DNA of 39,444 bases from Prorocentrum cordatum (Eukaryota > Sar > Dinophyceae > Prorocentrales > Prorocentraceae), in contig CAUYUJ010000196.1 in NCBI GenBank assembly GCA_963575745.1, positions 77,501 through 116,944 of the forward strand. Reading direction: 5' to 3'. A program made the position numbers and the translations under genes. Positions 29,966 through 39,444 of this stretch are shown piece after piece. The notes beneath the pieces were generated by a model. That model did no database searches and was not told the origin of the DNA. It worked only from the letters and a program-made list of their open reading frames with translations. The first letter of the stretch is position 1. Each line of letters begins with the position of its first letter.

Positions 29966-31537
29966 ACAACTCTCCCCAACCTGGAGAAACGAAGTGTCAC
30001 ACGTGACGGCTTACCGTGCTCCCTCGAACAATCGCCACCCAGAAGGCTGTCCTGGCACGGTGGCGGGGCTTGCCGCAGGCAGCTGGATACCTTCCACAAT
30101 AATCACACTAACAACTTTAAATGATTTCCCCACCCCGGAAACCTAATCCGCCTCCTCCGCCACCTGCATCCCCTCGCCCCGTCCACTTCTCTCTCCTTCC
30201 TAGACCCATCCTGCCATCCGCCACCCGATCTCGCGTCAGCAAACTAATAGCTGCAACAACTTTAGAACTCGACTGGGGCGTCTCCAACGGGACCCTGCGA
30301 TTTATCACCCCCCACCCCCATAGCAAAGATTACCCTACCGAATAACACAAACGTATACCAATAACGTTGAAAATATGTCGTCGTCCAAGCATGTCCGCAA
30401 TTCTTGAGCCGATAAGTAGTATCCCGACTGATCTCCCGCACGCTCGATGTGCGCGTCCCTACTTCGTCCAACATCCCTCTACAGAGACAGAGCAGCGTCG
30501 TTGCTGTCTATGCGCAGCTCGTTCGGTTTTCACAGCAAAAGCATGAAACGCCAGTCCCAGAATGCAGGACCGACTTTTGGAGGGTGCTCGACAGGAGCGG
30601 CCCGCTCGTGATCAACAGAGACTGGACTAGCTTATGCCCCCTATGACTCGATCCGAACGGATCAACAGCCCTGCCCGGATTAAGAAAAACACCAAGATTC
30701 ATCACATGACGACAGGAGAGCGGGGGATACGGGGTAGCAGATGGCCTTGAGTTGAGCATGAACAACCGACACACCACAAGACAGTCCACACCCTTCGCAA
30801 TCTCCAATATCCTACCAATCCCACTGGCAAGAAGACCACCTTTGTTCGCATGCGACAAAGTTGACGACCGCAAATGGCCGAGGCAACAAGAGAAGCGAGC
30901 AATCATGGAAATGGTGGCCGCTCGCTGCCGCGCCTTCTCCTCAGCCCAGAACTTGACTGCCTGGCGACGGTCACCAGTCCAATGTGCCCTACTACCCCCG
31001 CTCCTCTCGCCCCGCGAAGGAAGAACCAATGTGGCACACGCCAGAAAACCGAACGGACGGATTACAACACGTCACGTTCCTGAAACAACCGCCGACCTAC
31101 GCTTGCCGTCGTACACCCCCATCTCCATTTTCAACAATGCTCAACGAACGAGACCTTCCAAGATTCCTGATCTGGCCACGTTCACCGGGACTCCTGGCAC
31201 CCTTACCTGTCGGAAGAACAGAACCGTGAGACCACTGACAAAAGCATTGTCCAACTAAAAAAAATGAAAACAAACTAGCGCTCCACTCTGCGAAATTACT
31301 GGCGGATCCTTGGGGGGCGACCAACGACTCCGAAGCGCACCTGGCCGTGGAGACGAAGAACCCCCCCGAAAACCCTGGAGTCACGGAGGCCTCGAAGACC
31401 TGGTCGGGCCGCGGCCCTGCAGCGCGTCGCATGCCGATTGGGGATGGCACGATGAGGAAATGAGGAAAAAACCGATAGAAGAAAACGAATACGGAGGCGG
31501 AAGGAAGAGGAACAGAAGGTGAAGGAGAGGAGGAGGA
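29966..31537. other. Unique sequence, no gene recognised
   Basis: Lower GC than the surroundings. The longest minus frame (31029-30508, 173 codons) includes LLASGIGRILEIAKGVDCLV but no motif I know. No RNA gene was found. Confidence 0.45.
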
Positions 31538-31925
31538 TCACCATCATCACCATCACCGTAATCACCACCATCACAACCATCATCGCAATCCTCCCCACAT
31601 CACTACAATCGCCGTGACCATCGCCACCAATATCGCCACAATCACTATCACGACAAAACCTCATCCCCATCATCCCCATCATCCCCATCATCATATTTCC
31701 AGCAGCATTGTCACTGCCATTGATATCACCACGATCAGCATAATAACCATCATCGCCATCACGAGTATAGCCATCATAACCATCATCGCCATCGTCGTCG
31801 CCAACATCACCTACATCATCAGCAGCAACATCAGCACCCCCATCATCTTCATAACACCCATCATCAACGTCATCGCCACCCTCAACATCAGTATGCGCCC
31901 CATCGGCGCCAGCAGCATCGACAAC
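31538..31925. repeat. Second, more degenerate ATC trinucleotide microsatellite
   Basis: ATC/CAC/GCC triplets persist in one phase with many substitutions, including three CCCCATCAT units near 31663-31692. The triplet rhythm keeps the minus frame open as Asp/Gly-rich sequence. It may be an old relative of the tract at 28677-29965. Confidence 0.9.
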
Positions 31926-31948
31926 ATAATTCTCTCGTTCCCGCGTTA

Positions 31949-32363
31949 GCGAGCGGTCGTCAGGGCGCGCAGGGCCGCGGCCAACGCGCGCGGAATGGGG
32001 CCCTAGAAAAGGCCAGGACCCCCCGGGTGCGCGAGGGCCGAGCACCGCCGCCAATGCGACGAGGGTCGCCAAAACCCCGCGGCGCGCCAGCAGCGGCGCA
32101 ACTAGCCTCGGCGAAGCAGAAGAGAGAGGAGAGGGCGGGGGGCCAAGCAGCTGCAACGACCGCGAGGTGCAAAGGAGAAGGGATAATAAGAGTGAGCGGT
32201 CCCCCGCCGCCGCGATAGCGAGCGGTCGCGATGGCGCGCGGGGCCGCGGCCGACGCGCGCAGAAGAAGGCCCGAACGAGACCGGGGCCCCCCGAGGCGAG
32301 CGAGGGCCAAAGACCGCCGCTCAGAGGGCAAGGGTCGCCAAGACGCAGCGGTGCGTCAGCGGC
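31949..32363. repeat. Diverged direct duplication of about 145 bp
   Basis: GCGAGCGGTCG starts both copies (31949 and 32219, offset 270). They share GGGCCGCGGCC(A/G)ACGCGCGC, GGGTCGCCAA and CAGCGGC in the same order. The 125 bases between hold unrelated sequence with an extra AGTGAGCGGTC near 32191. Confidence 0.7.
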
Positions 32364-33780
32364 CACGCCCGGACTCCAAGCCTTTGCGCAGTGAGAAAAT
32401 TCCGGCGGGCGGCCGCAACTTGCGCTCACCGCGCAGACGGGCCCCCAGCGAGGAAATAATCGACAAGGCGGTCGCTGTCAGCAGCGAAGTGCACACCGCG
32501 CGCGCGAGCTAAATCAGGAAGGGCGGGCAAAACAAACGCGGCGGCGGCGGCCTGGAGACGGCGCTCAGCGCTGGAAACCTGGCGCCAGCGGCCGCGCCGC
32601 AAGAGACGCCGCGCGCCTTCCGTGACCATGCGCAAATTTCTCGCCCCTGAACCTCGCGAACAGGCAAGCGCACGTTTCAGCCCGCCCGCCGCTCTGGACG
32701 GCGCGGCGCCCGCGGCCGCGAGCAAATGGCACCGCCGAGCGCGGGGGCCGCTCTGCCCGAAGCGCGAACGCGGATCGGTCGTGCTTGAATGCTGGGACAC
32801 TAGCTCCAGGGTCCTCGCCGACGACCAATCGGAGCAGCGAGCGAGCTGCGTCGAACAGGCGCGGCTGGTCTACGGTGCTTTCACGGCGAGAAAGGCGCCG
32901 CCGCTGGCTTCCAAACGATCGCTGAGTAGCGAGAGATCGCGACGGCGGGCGACCATTGCATCGCCGGGGCGAGGGAACATGGCGAAAACAACCGTAGCCC
33001 GAAAGAGGGCGCGAGGCACTGGCGGGCAGGGCGCGGAGGGCCCAACAAGTCCCCACTGCTCGGCCACGCCGCAGGCCTCCAAAAGAATTAGCCAGACGAA
33101 GGACCCAACCATATGCAGGTGTGAGTACCGCAATTGTGATTCCCTTTTTCGGTGGTGATCCCTATGGGGCAACGAACCGTGCTAGTGGTGTGCCGAAATG
33201 AATGGCGTGGTACACAACGCGAACGAAAACGATCGATCTGAATACGTAGGGAGACTGAGCGCGGGTGAATCTGAGCGCGAGCGCGTCTGACTGTGAATGA
33301 ATCTGCGTGCGAGCGAGTCTACGTGCATGAATGAGAGTATGCCAATGCATGGTGCAATTGTATATGAATTCTAATAGTTTGTGAATGACTGCCTCTGAGT
33401 ACTCGTGACGCTGGGCGTGGCCGCCGCAAGGAGCTTCCCCGGGACTCCCCGACGGCATCGCCCGCGCGCCGCGACGCCACCGCGAGGATCGCGCCCGCTT
33501 CCTCCCCTTCTTTTACTCCCTCTTTGCCCGCGCACTCAAAAGTCCAAAGCTGCGGGCGCAGCGCAGCGCGGAGTCCCAGCGACGCGCGCAGGTCGCCCCG
33601 GAGGGGTCCCAGCGACGCGCGCGGGTCGTCCGCTGCGCGCAGCAAAGAGAGCTAGCTGGCTGGCTGATACCGGGCAAGGCTCTTGCCGCTGGGCAGAGCG
33701 ACGACGGGCGAGGGAGGCGCGGAACTCCGACGGCCTCCGACGGAGGTGTACTGGGCGGGGGAGACGCGTGCGGACTGCGC
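32364..33780. other. GC-rich then mixed DNA, no gene recognised
   Basis: Both strands have open frames of about 160-180 codons at 32565-33158 without a recognisable domain. Near 33240-33320 there are loosely repeated GAGCG and GAATCTG words. Around 33555-33640 there are two copies of GGGTCCCAGCGACGCGCGC-like sequence. Confidence 0.45.
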
Positions 33781-35262
33781 CACGGAGACCTTCGGTGGAG
33801 CTCCCAATGGGGCCACGAAACGCGTGAAGGGTGTGCCGAAATGGGCGTGCGGGACGCATGCGGGCACGCCCACTGGGGCCTTCGGTGGAGCTCCCTATGG
33901 GGCCACGAAACGTGTGAGGGGTGTGCCGAAATGGGTGCGCGGGACGCATGCGGGCACACCCACTGGGACCTTCGGTGGAGCTCCCCATGGGGCCACGAAG
34001 CGTGCGAGGGGTGTGCCGAAATGGGCGTGCGGGACGCATGCTGGCACACCCACTGGGACCTTCTGTGGAGCTCCCCATAAGGCCACGAAGCGTGTGAGGG
34101 GTGTGCCGCCATGGGTGTGCGGGACGCATGCGGGTACACCCACTGGGACCTTCGGCGGAGCTCCCTATGGGGCCACGAAACGCGCGAGGGTTGTGCCGAA
34201 ATGGGCGTGCGGGACGCATGCGGGCACGCCCACTGGGGCCTTCGGGGGAGCTCCCTATGGGGCCACGAAACGTGCGAGGGGTGGGCCGAAATGGGCGTGC
34301 GGGACGCACGCGGGCACACCCCTGGGACCTTCGGTTGAGCTCCCTATGGGGCCACGAACGTGCGAAGGGTATGTCGAAATGGGTGTGCGGGACGCATGGG
34401 GGCACACCCACTGGGACCTTCGGTGAGCTCCCTATGGGGCCACGAAACGTGCGAGGGGTGTGCCTAAATGGGTGTGCGGGACGCATGCGGGCACACCCAC
34501 TGGGAACTTCGGTGGGGCTCCCTATGGGGCGAGGGGTGTGCCGAAATGGGCGTGCGGGACGCATGCGGGCACGCCCACTGGGGCCTTCGGCGGAGCTCCC
34601 TATGGGGCCGCGAAACGTGCGAGGGGTGTGCCGAAATGGGTGCGCGGGGCGCATGCGGGCACACCCACTGGGACCTTCGGTGGAGCTCCCCATGGGGCCA
34701 CGAAACGTGCGAAGAGTGTGCCGAAATGGGCGTGCGGGACGCATGCTGGCACACCCACTGGGACCTTCGGTTGAGCTCCCTCCCCATGGGGCCACGAAGC
34801 GTGTGAGGGTTGTGCCGACATGGGTGTGCAGGACGCATGCGGGCACGCCCACTGGGACCTTCGGCGGAGCTCCCTATGGGGCCACGAAACGCGCGAGGGG
34901 TGTGCCGAAATGGGTGTGCGGGACGCATGCGGGCACACCCACTCGGACCTTCGGTGGAGCTCCGTATGGGGCCACGAAATGTCTAAAGGGTGCGCCGAAA
35001 TGGGCGTGCGGGACGCATGCGGTGGAGCTCCCATATGGGGCCGCGGAACGCGTGAGGGGTGTGCCGAAATGGGTGTGCGGGACGCACGCGGGCACACCCA
35101 CTGGGACCTTCGGTGGAGCTCCCTATGGGGCCACGAAACGTGCGAGGGGTGTGCCGAAATGGGTGTGCGGGACGCATCCGGGCACGCCCGCTGGGACCTT
35201 CGGCGGAGCTTTCTATGGGGCCACGAAGCGTGTGAGGGGCGTGCCGAAATGGGTGTGCGGAG
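33781..35262. repeat. 90-bp minisatellite, about 16.5 units, open in all six frames over long stretches
   Basis: The word GGCCACGAA begins units at 33811, 33901, 33991, 34081, 34171, 34261, 34350, 34438, 34528 (short), 34606, 34696, 34790, 34880, 34970, 35039 (after a deletion), 35129 and 35219. The usual period is exactly 90 bp, that is 30 codons. Each unit contains an inverted repeat: GGGTGTGC, about 12-13 bases, then GCACACCC. Units with GGGCGTGC usually carry GCACGCCC instead. Long open frames (up to 438 codons minus, 418 plus) come from the multiple-of-three period and lack of stops. With no start context, codon bias or homology to support it, I call a repeat rather than a gene. Confidence 0.95.
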
Positions 35263-35400
35263 GAGGAGGGGGCAGCGGGAGGACGGTGGGAACGCGGGGC
35301 GCTGTCTCTTCAAAACGAGGACCCAACAACACAGGTTGGTTGAGAAAAACACAATGAAGCCACGCGCCGAAGATGGCCGCCCACTGCGGTAAGACGCGGC
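35263..35400. other. Non-repeat spacer
   Basis: Short unique sequence between the minisatellite and the GC-rich block. Nothing is recognised. Confidence 0.5.
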
Positions 35401-38400
35401 AGGAAAATTGCGCAAGTGCCCCACGAGCCCGAGCTCGAAGGCGTCGATGGATTTCGAGCGCCGATCAAGGCACGGAAAGGCGAGGTGAGGATCGCGCCCT
35501 AGTGGGGTGCGGTGGGCGCGACGACATGCGCGCTGAGCCCCGGGCCCGCCGCCGCGGGGGCGCCGGCCGCCGCGGCGGCGGCGTCTGCGGCGCGGGCGCG
35601 GCGGCTGCAGGCGAGGCGCAGAGGCCGCGCGCGTGCCGCGGAATCAACCCTCTCGCGACGCCGGCGCGCAGCTCGGCCGCCGTGCGATTGCCCGCGATTC
35701 GCCCGGAGGCGCAGAGCGGATGCAGGCGCGCCTCGCGCCCGTCAAACACGACCCCCGAAGCGACGGCGACGTCCGCGCGCGCCGTCGCGAAGGGCGCGCC
35801 CGCGCCGATGGCGACGCGGCACGCCGGAGCCTTCGCCCCCGAAGGCAGCGCGCCCCTCGCCTCGAGGGCCCGCCAGTCGAAGGGCCCCCACCCCGATGGT
35901 TCGCCCCCCATGGAGGGTTGCGATCGCCAGCGACGACTCGCGTCGCTGAGCCGACGGGACAAGCCCGCGGGCGACTCCACCGGAACCGCGCGCTCGCGCG
36001 CGCGCGCCGCATCTCTGGGGGCTCATCATGCGGGCCCCGGCCCCTGATGTGGGTGGGCCCCAGGTCGGCGTGCCTTGAGGCGATCCAAGAGGGCGGCGAC
36101 GGTCGCTGCCCGTCGGCGACGGGCAACGTTGCCCTCCCGCCCGACCCCCCGAATGGCCCCTCGAGGAAAGGGGCGGGGTCCTCTCCCTTCAGCTCGTCGG
36201 GGCCTTCCACGGGGCGCGCGCCGCCCGTCTTGAACAGGCGGCGGCGGGCTGGAGACCGCAGCGGAGGCAGAGCAGGCGGGGCGAGCGAGCTCTCGGCCTC
36301 GTCGCGCCCCCCCGCTGCGAACCAGCGGAGTCGCGACGCGGCGCGCTGGCGCATGTCGCCCCAGTCCGACAACCAGCGGGCGACTGTCAGAGGCTCGCCC
36401 GCCACCTCCAGGCGCCAACCCGCCGCGCCCGACAGCAGCGCCGACGCCGCCCACGGACTCTCGGGCGGGTCGCCAGACGCCCGAGCGGCGCGAGCCCGGG
36501 CCTCGGGGGAGAGGAGAAACGCGGCAGGGCCCGCCGGCGCAAAGCCGCGCAGGGGGCGGGGGCGAGAGGCGCGAACCCGCGGCTCGGCGCGGCGTGGCGG
36601 GGCAGTCCACGGCCGCGGGCGCTTCGCCAGAAGATGCTCCTGCAGCCCCGCAGATGGCGCGACCTTCTCCCTGCGGGGCCGCGACGGCATCGCTGGATCG
36701 AGCGGAGCGCGCCCGCCGGCGGGGGGGGGGGGGGCAACCCTCCGTCGGCGCGGCGCCCGAGGCGCTCGCGCTGAGCGCAGGGCCTTGGGGCTGGGCCCAG
36801 GCGCTCGCGGAGCGGCGGGCCCCCGCCCCGCCCCCGCCCCGCCGAGGCCCAGCGGCCCGCGGCGGGGGCGAGGGGGCTGGCTCGCGCCAGGGACCTTGAC
36901 GAGAGCCGCTTTGGGATCAGAGTTTCGCGCGAAGCTAGGCCCGTCGCCCGCGCGGTTCGACTCGCGGCCCCTTGCGCCTGCGAAATCCTTTGGCCCGCAA
37001 GCAACGGCGCGCTCAGCTGGCGAGGCGGAGGGGGGCGCCCGCGGGGGGCCGCTGCGGAACAGCGGCAGCCGGCACCGAGCGAGCGAACCTACCGCGGCCG
37101 CTGAGCCCTGGGGCGCAGCTGGGCCCGGCGGCGAAGGGACTGGGCCTGGCGCGGAGCGAGGGCGCAGGGCCGCGTTCGCGTTCGCTGCCGCCCGCGCAAG
37201 GGCCTGGGGCTTGGGAAAGATGGCCCCAAGCCCAAGGGGGCCCGCATCCCTGGAGGAGGGGCCCCATGCAGAGGCGTGCCCGGGGCAGAACCCGAAGCCG
37301 GGGGGGCCCGGCGACGCGCGCGAAACCGACGGCCCGCCCGCTGGCGCTCGCGGCGGCTGTAGCCCGCGGCAGGCTTCGAACAAGCAGCGCGGCAGCCGCG
37401 GTTTGGACAGTCTGTGAGCGCCCCGCCCGCGGGCCCCGGCGCGCGCGCGCTTGCCGTCGGCCCCGCGAGATCGCCGGCGCCTAGCGCCTCGCGGTCGCGA
37501 AACCCTCGGCCTCGACGCGCGCCAACGCGCAGCTCACGGCCGACGCGGGGGCGCCGGGGCCCGCGCGCAACGCGCGGTCGCGCAGGCCTGGGCGGCGCTC
37601 GCGCGGCCCGCCGCCCGCAAGGGCCCGCCGCGGCCCCGCCCGAGCTGAGCGCGCGCGGCGCGCATCGGCCTACTTGCAGGCTTCGCGCCCCGCAGCGCCC
37701 GCCCGCCGCCGATGGCACTTGCGATCGGCAACGAGGCGGGCAGAGGCCTCGCGCGAGACCGCGCGCGCACCCTCGCCGCGCAGCGGGGCGGGGGCCAAGC
37801 CGCCGACGACGGCTGCCAACGCCTCGCGGATCGCTCCAACCTCGACGCGACCGCGCGCTGCAGCCTGCGCGCACTCCGAAGGGCTCGCAGCGGCCAGCGC
37901 AGAGCTCGCGGAGCCCATTCCGTTGGTGGCGACCCGAACATCAGGCAGGGCCCTGCGCAGCCGCAGCTCAGTCTCGGCCGCGGGCACTCGCGCGGACAGC
38001 GACTCGTCGAGCGCTGCCAGCGCAGAGGCATGCCCCGCGGGGGTCCATTTGCGGGCGAACCGCGGCGCGCGCGGCAGAAGCGCTAGAGCCGGGGCAGCAC
38101 TCGGGCTGCGACGCTGCCGCGAAGGCCTGCGCGAGCTCGGCCTCCTGCGTCGCACCGCGCGAGCCATCGGGCCACCCGCGCCGCGGGCGCCTCGGCAGCC
38201 GCGCCGCCGATCGACGGGGGCCTTGTCGGGAAGGCAGGTCGCCGAGGCCTGGCGGGAGGTAGCCTCGGCGACGGGCAGGCGGCCCCCGGCGGCGCCCTTG
38301 GCGCGTCGGCCGCCGCCTGCAAGCGCGCGGCGCTCGCGCACAGGCGCGGCGCAGCGCGCTGCTGGCACCGCGAGGGCGCGGGGGTCGAGCCGAGGTGGCC

Positions 38401-38600
38401 GGGGCGACTGCCCGCAACGGGAAGCGGCGGGCGTTCGCTCGGCCCCGAGGGGCCGCGAAATCCGGGCGGGGGCGCGGGGGGGCCTCAAGGGCAACCGCCG
38501 ACTCCGCGCCCGCATCGGAGCCTTCGCCCGGCGGGCCACGCTAACCGAACATCGCGTTGCGCGGCCCGCAGGGCGGGGCAGCCGCTAGAGGCCGCCTTGG
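35401..38600. other. Extremely GC-rich block with overlapping open frames on both strands
   Basis: G+C appears well above 75% here, so stop codons are rare and frames of 594 (plus, 35633-37417) and 579 codons (minus, 35644-37383) overlap almost completely. Two minus-strand stretches look more like real protein than the rest: KAPACRVAIGAGAPFATARA then DVAVASGVVFDGREARLHPL (about 35720-35850), and HASALAALDESLSARVPAAE then EVGAIREALAAVVGGLAPAP (about 37790-38030). Neither is recognised. There is a 13-base G run near 36720-36732. I do not call a gene. Confidence 0.5.
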
Positions 38601-39079
38601 ACCGCCCTCGGGGGCCCGAGCCCCCCGGGCTGCAAGCTAGAAGCAGCGCGACAAACCGACGCCGAAAACGCGCGGGGCAGAAAAACGCGCGTGAATCCGC
38701 AACGGCCAGGCAATCAAATCCGGAACTCACCCGGCGCCCGTCGACCGCGCGGGGGAGACGCGAGTGGGCGGGCGGACAGCACGATTGCGCGCGGGATCTT
38801 TTGCGCGCGTCGATGAGCCAATACAAGCCTCTAGTGAAAAGACCCCTCCCCGAATAATAGACGGCATCGCAATTGCGAGGTCACGGGGCGACCCCCGGAG
38901 AGCTGCCCCGGCCGCGCGTTGCATGACAGACCCCGCCAGCCCTCTGGCCGTAGGTGGTCTCGGGGGGCTCCTCTTGACTCCTTCAACCCCCTTCTTCCCC
39001 TTCGGGGAAGGGTTCGCCCCCCCCGCCCACCCCGCCCCCGGGGTCTGGGCGGCTGCGGTCGCGGGCAGGCGGAGCGCCC
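38601..39079. other. Non-coding, nothing recognised
   Basis: GC-rich but less extreme than the preceding block. No coding or RNA gene signal is recognised. Confidence 0.45.
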
Positions 39080-39444
39080 AAGATCCAAGGCGGCTCCAGG
39101 AGCGCCTCGCAATGGCCAAGAAGACCTCCGACATGGCTCTAGATAACGCGAGATGCTGCAGTATGGCTTTCAAAATGACCCAGAAACCCTCGCGAACGCC
39201 CCACGGCGGCCCCCGGGGGGCCCGGAGACCTCCGAGGGGTTCCCCACGGGGCCAGAATCCTTCACACACCAAATGAAAACCAATGATTGTTGCCGCCTCG
39301 CCATCGCACCCGACGGCCATCCGAGGCCTCGAGACGGCGCCAAAATAACCCGGGAGAACCCCGGGAGAAGCCCGAGAGAGCCCCGAAAGGGCCCGAAGAG
39401 TGCCCGAGAGCGCCCTTTAAGAGCGCTCCAAGAGGGGCCCAGGT
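39080..39444. repeat. Degenerate GGCC-rich repeat (third patch, runs off the window)
   Basis: Words such as CCAAGGCGGCTCCAGGAGCG, GGCCAAGAAGACCTCC and, near the end, GGGAGAACCCCGGGAGAAGCC and CCGAAAGGGCCCGAAGAG recur at about 12-20 bp. It resembles the patches at 8140-8340 and 28345-28676. Confidence 0.55.

Noticed and set aside
33536-34852. A 438-residue repeat protein on the minus strand
   Set aside because: All other frames are about as open, indels are not held to multiples of three over the array, and no start or domain supports one frame.
35633-37417. A 594-codon plus-strand gene
   Set aside because: It is mirrored by an equally long minus-strand frame, its translation is Arg/Ala/Gly/Pro-rich without a domain, and high GC explains it.

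Overview
The window looks like nuclear DNA of a dinoflagellate. The evidence is mixed. It carries a near-perfect copy of the dinoflagellate trans-spliced leader (DinoSL) sequence fused to the 5' end of an ion-channel-like coding remnant. Two separate loci read as voltage-gated cation channels of the kind that is very abundant in dinoflagellates. There are several decayed non-LTR-type reverse transcriptases. The DNA is GC-rich and mostly non-coding, with long trinucleotide microsatellites and minisatellites. I see no intact, confidently functional gene. Every recognisable coding stretch is broken by frameshifts, stops or deletions. Some of these breaks may be assembly errors rather than real decay.

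Layout. 1-1480 is a degenerate AGT/TAG microsatellite. 2113-3060 (minus) is a SET-domain methyltransferase-like gene whose reading frame breaks three times. 3061-11800 holds no recognised gene, but has GGC/GTC, GAC and GAA triplet tracts, an inverted repeat, a possible small MITE-like element, a purine-rich minisatellite and a GGCC-rich degenerate repeat. 11870-12631 (plus) is a reverse-transcriptase remnant. 14770-15400 is a minisatellite of about 61 bp per unit, which directly abuts the C-terminal end of another retroelement protein (15395-15850, minus). 17780-18494 (minus) is a channel fragment with the last transmembrane helix and an EF-hand. 19440-19662 is an array of seven 20-bp palindromes. 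21080-22906 (minus) is a second reverse transcriptase with its upstream coding region. 23890-26110 (minus) is an unrecognised decayed coding region. 26370-28256 (minus) is the second channel, with the spliced-leader relic at 28312-28332. 28345-31930 is repeats: a GGCC-rich array, then long ATC microsatellites. 31949-32363 holds a diverged direct duplication. 33811-35260 is a 90-bp minisatellite of about 16.5 units. 35400-38600 is extremely GC-rich DNA that is open on both strands without a clear gene. The end of the window returns to the GGCC-rich repeat.

How it fits together. The parts do not form an operon or pathway. The picture is a gene-poor, retroposition-dominated region: mRNAs (at least the channel with the leader relic) appear to have been reverse-transcribed and inserted, the retroelements that could supply the enzyme lie nearby in pieces, and the space between is filled by repeat expansion. 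All family names were assigned by reading translations by eye. No database search was run.
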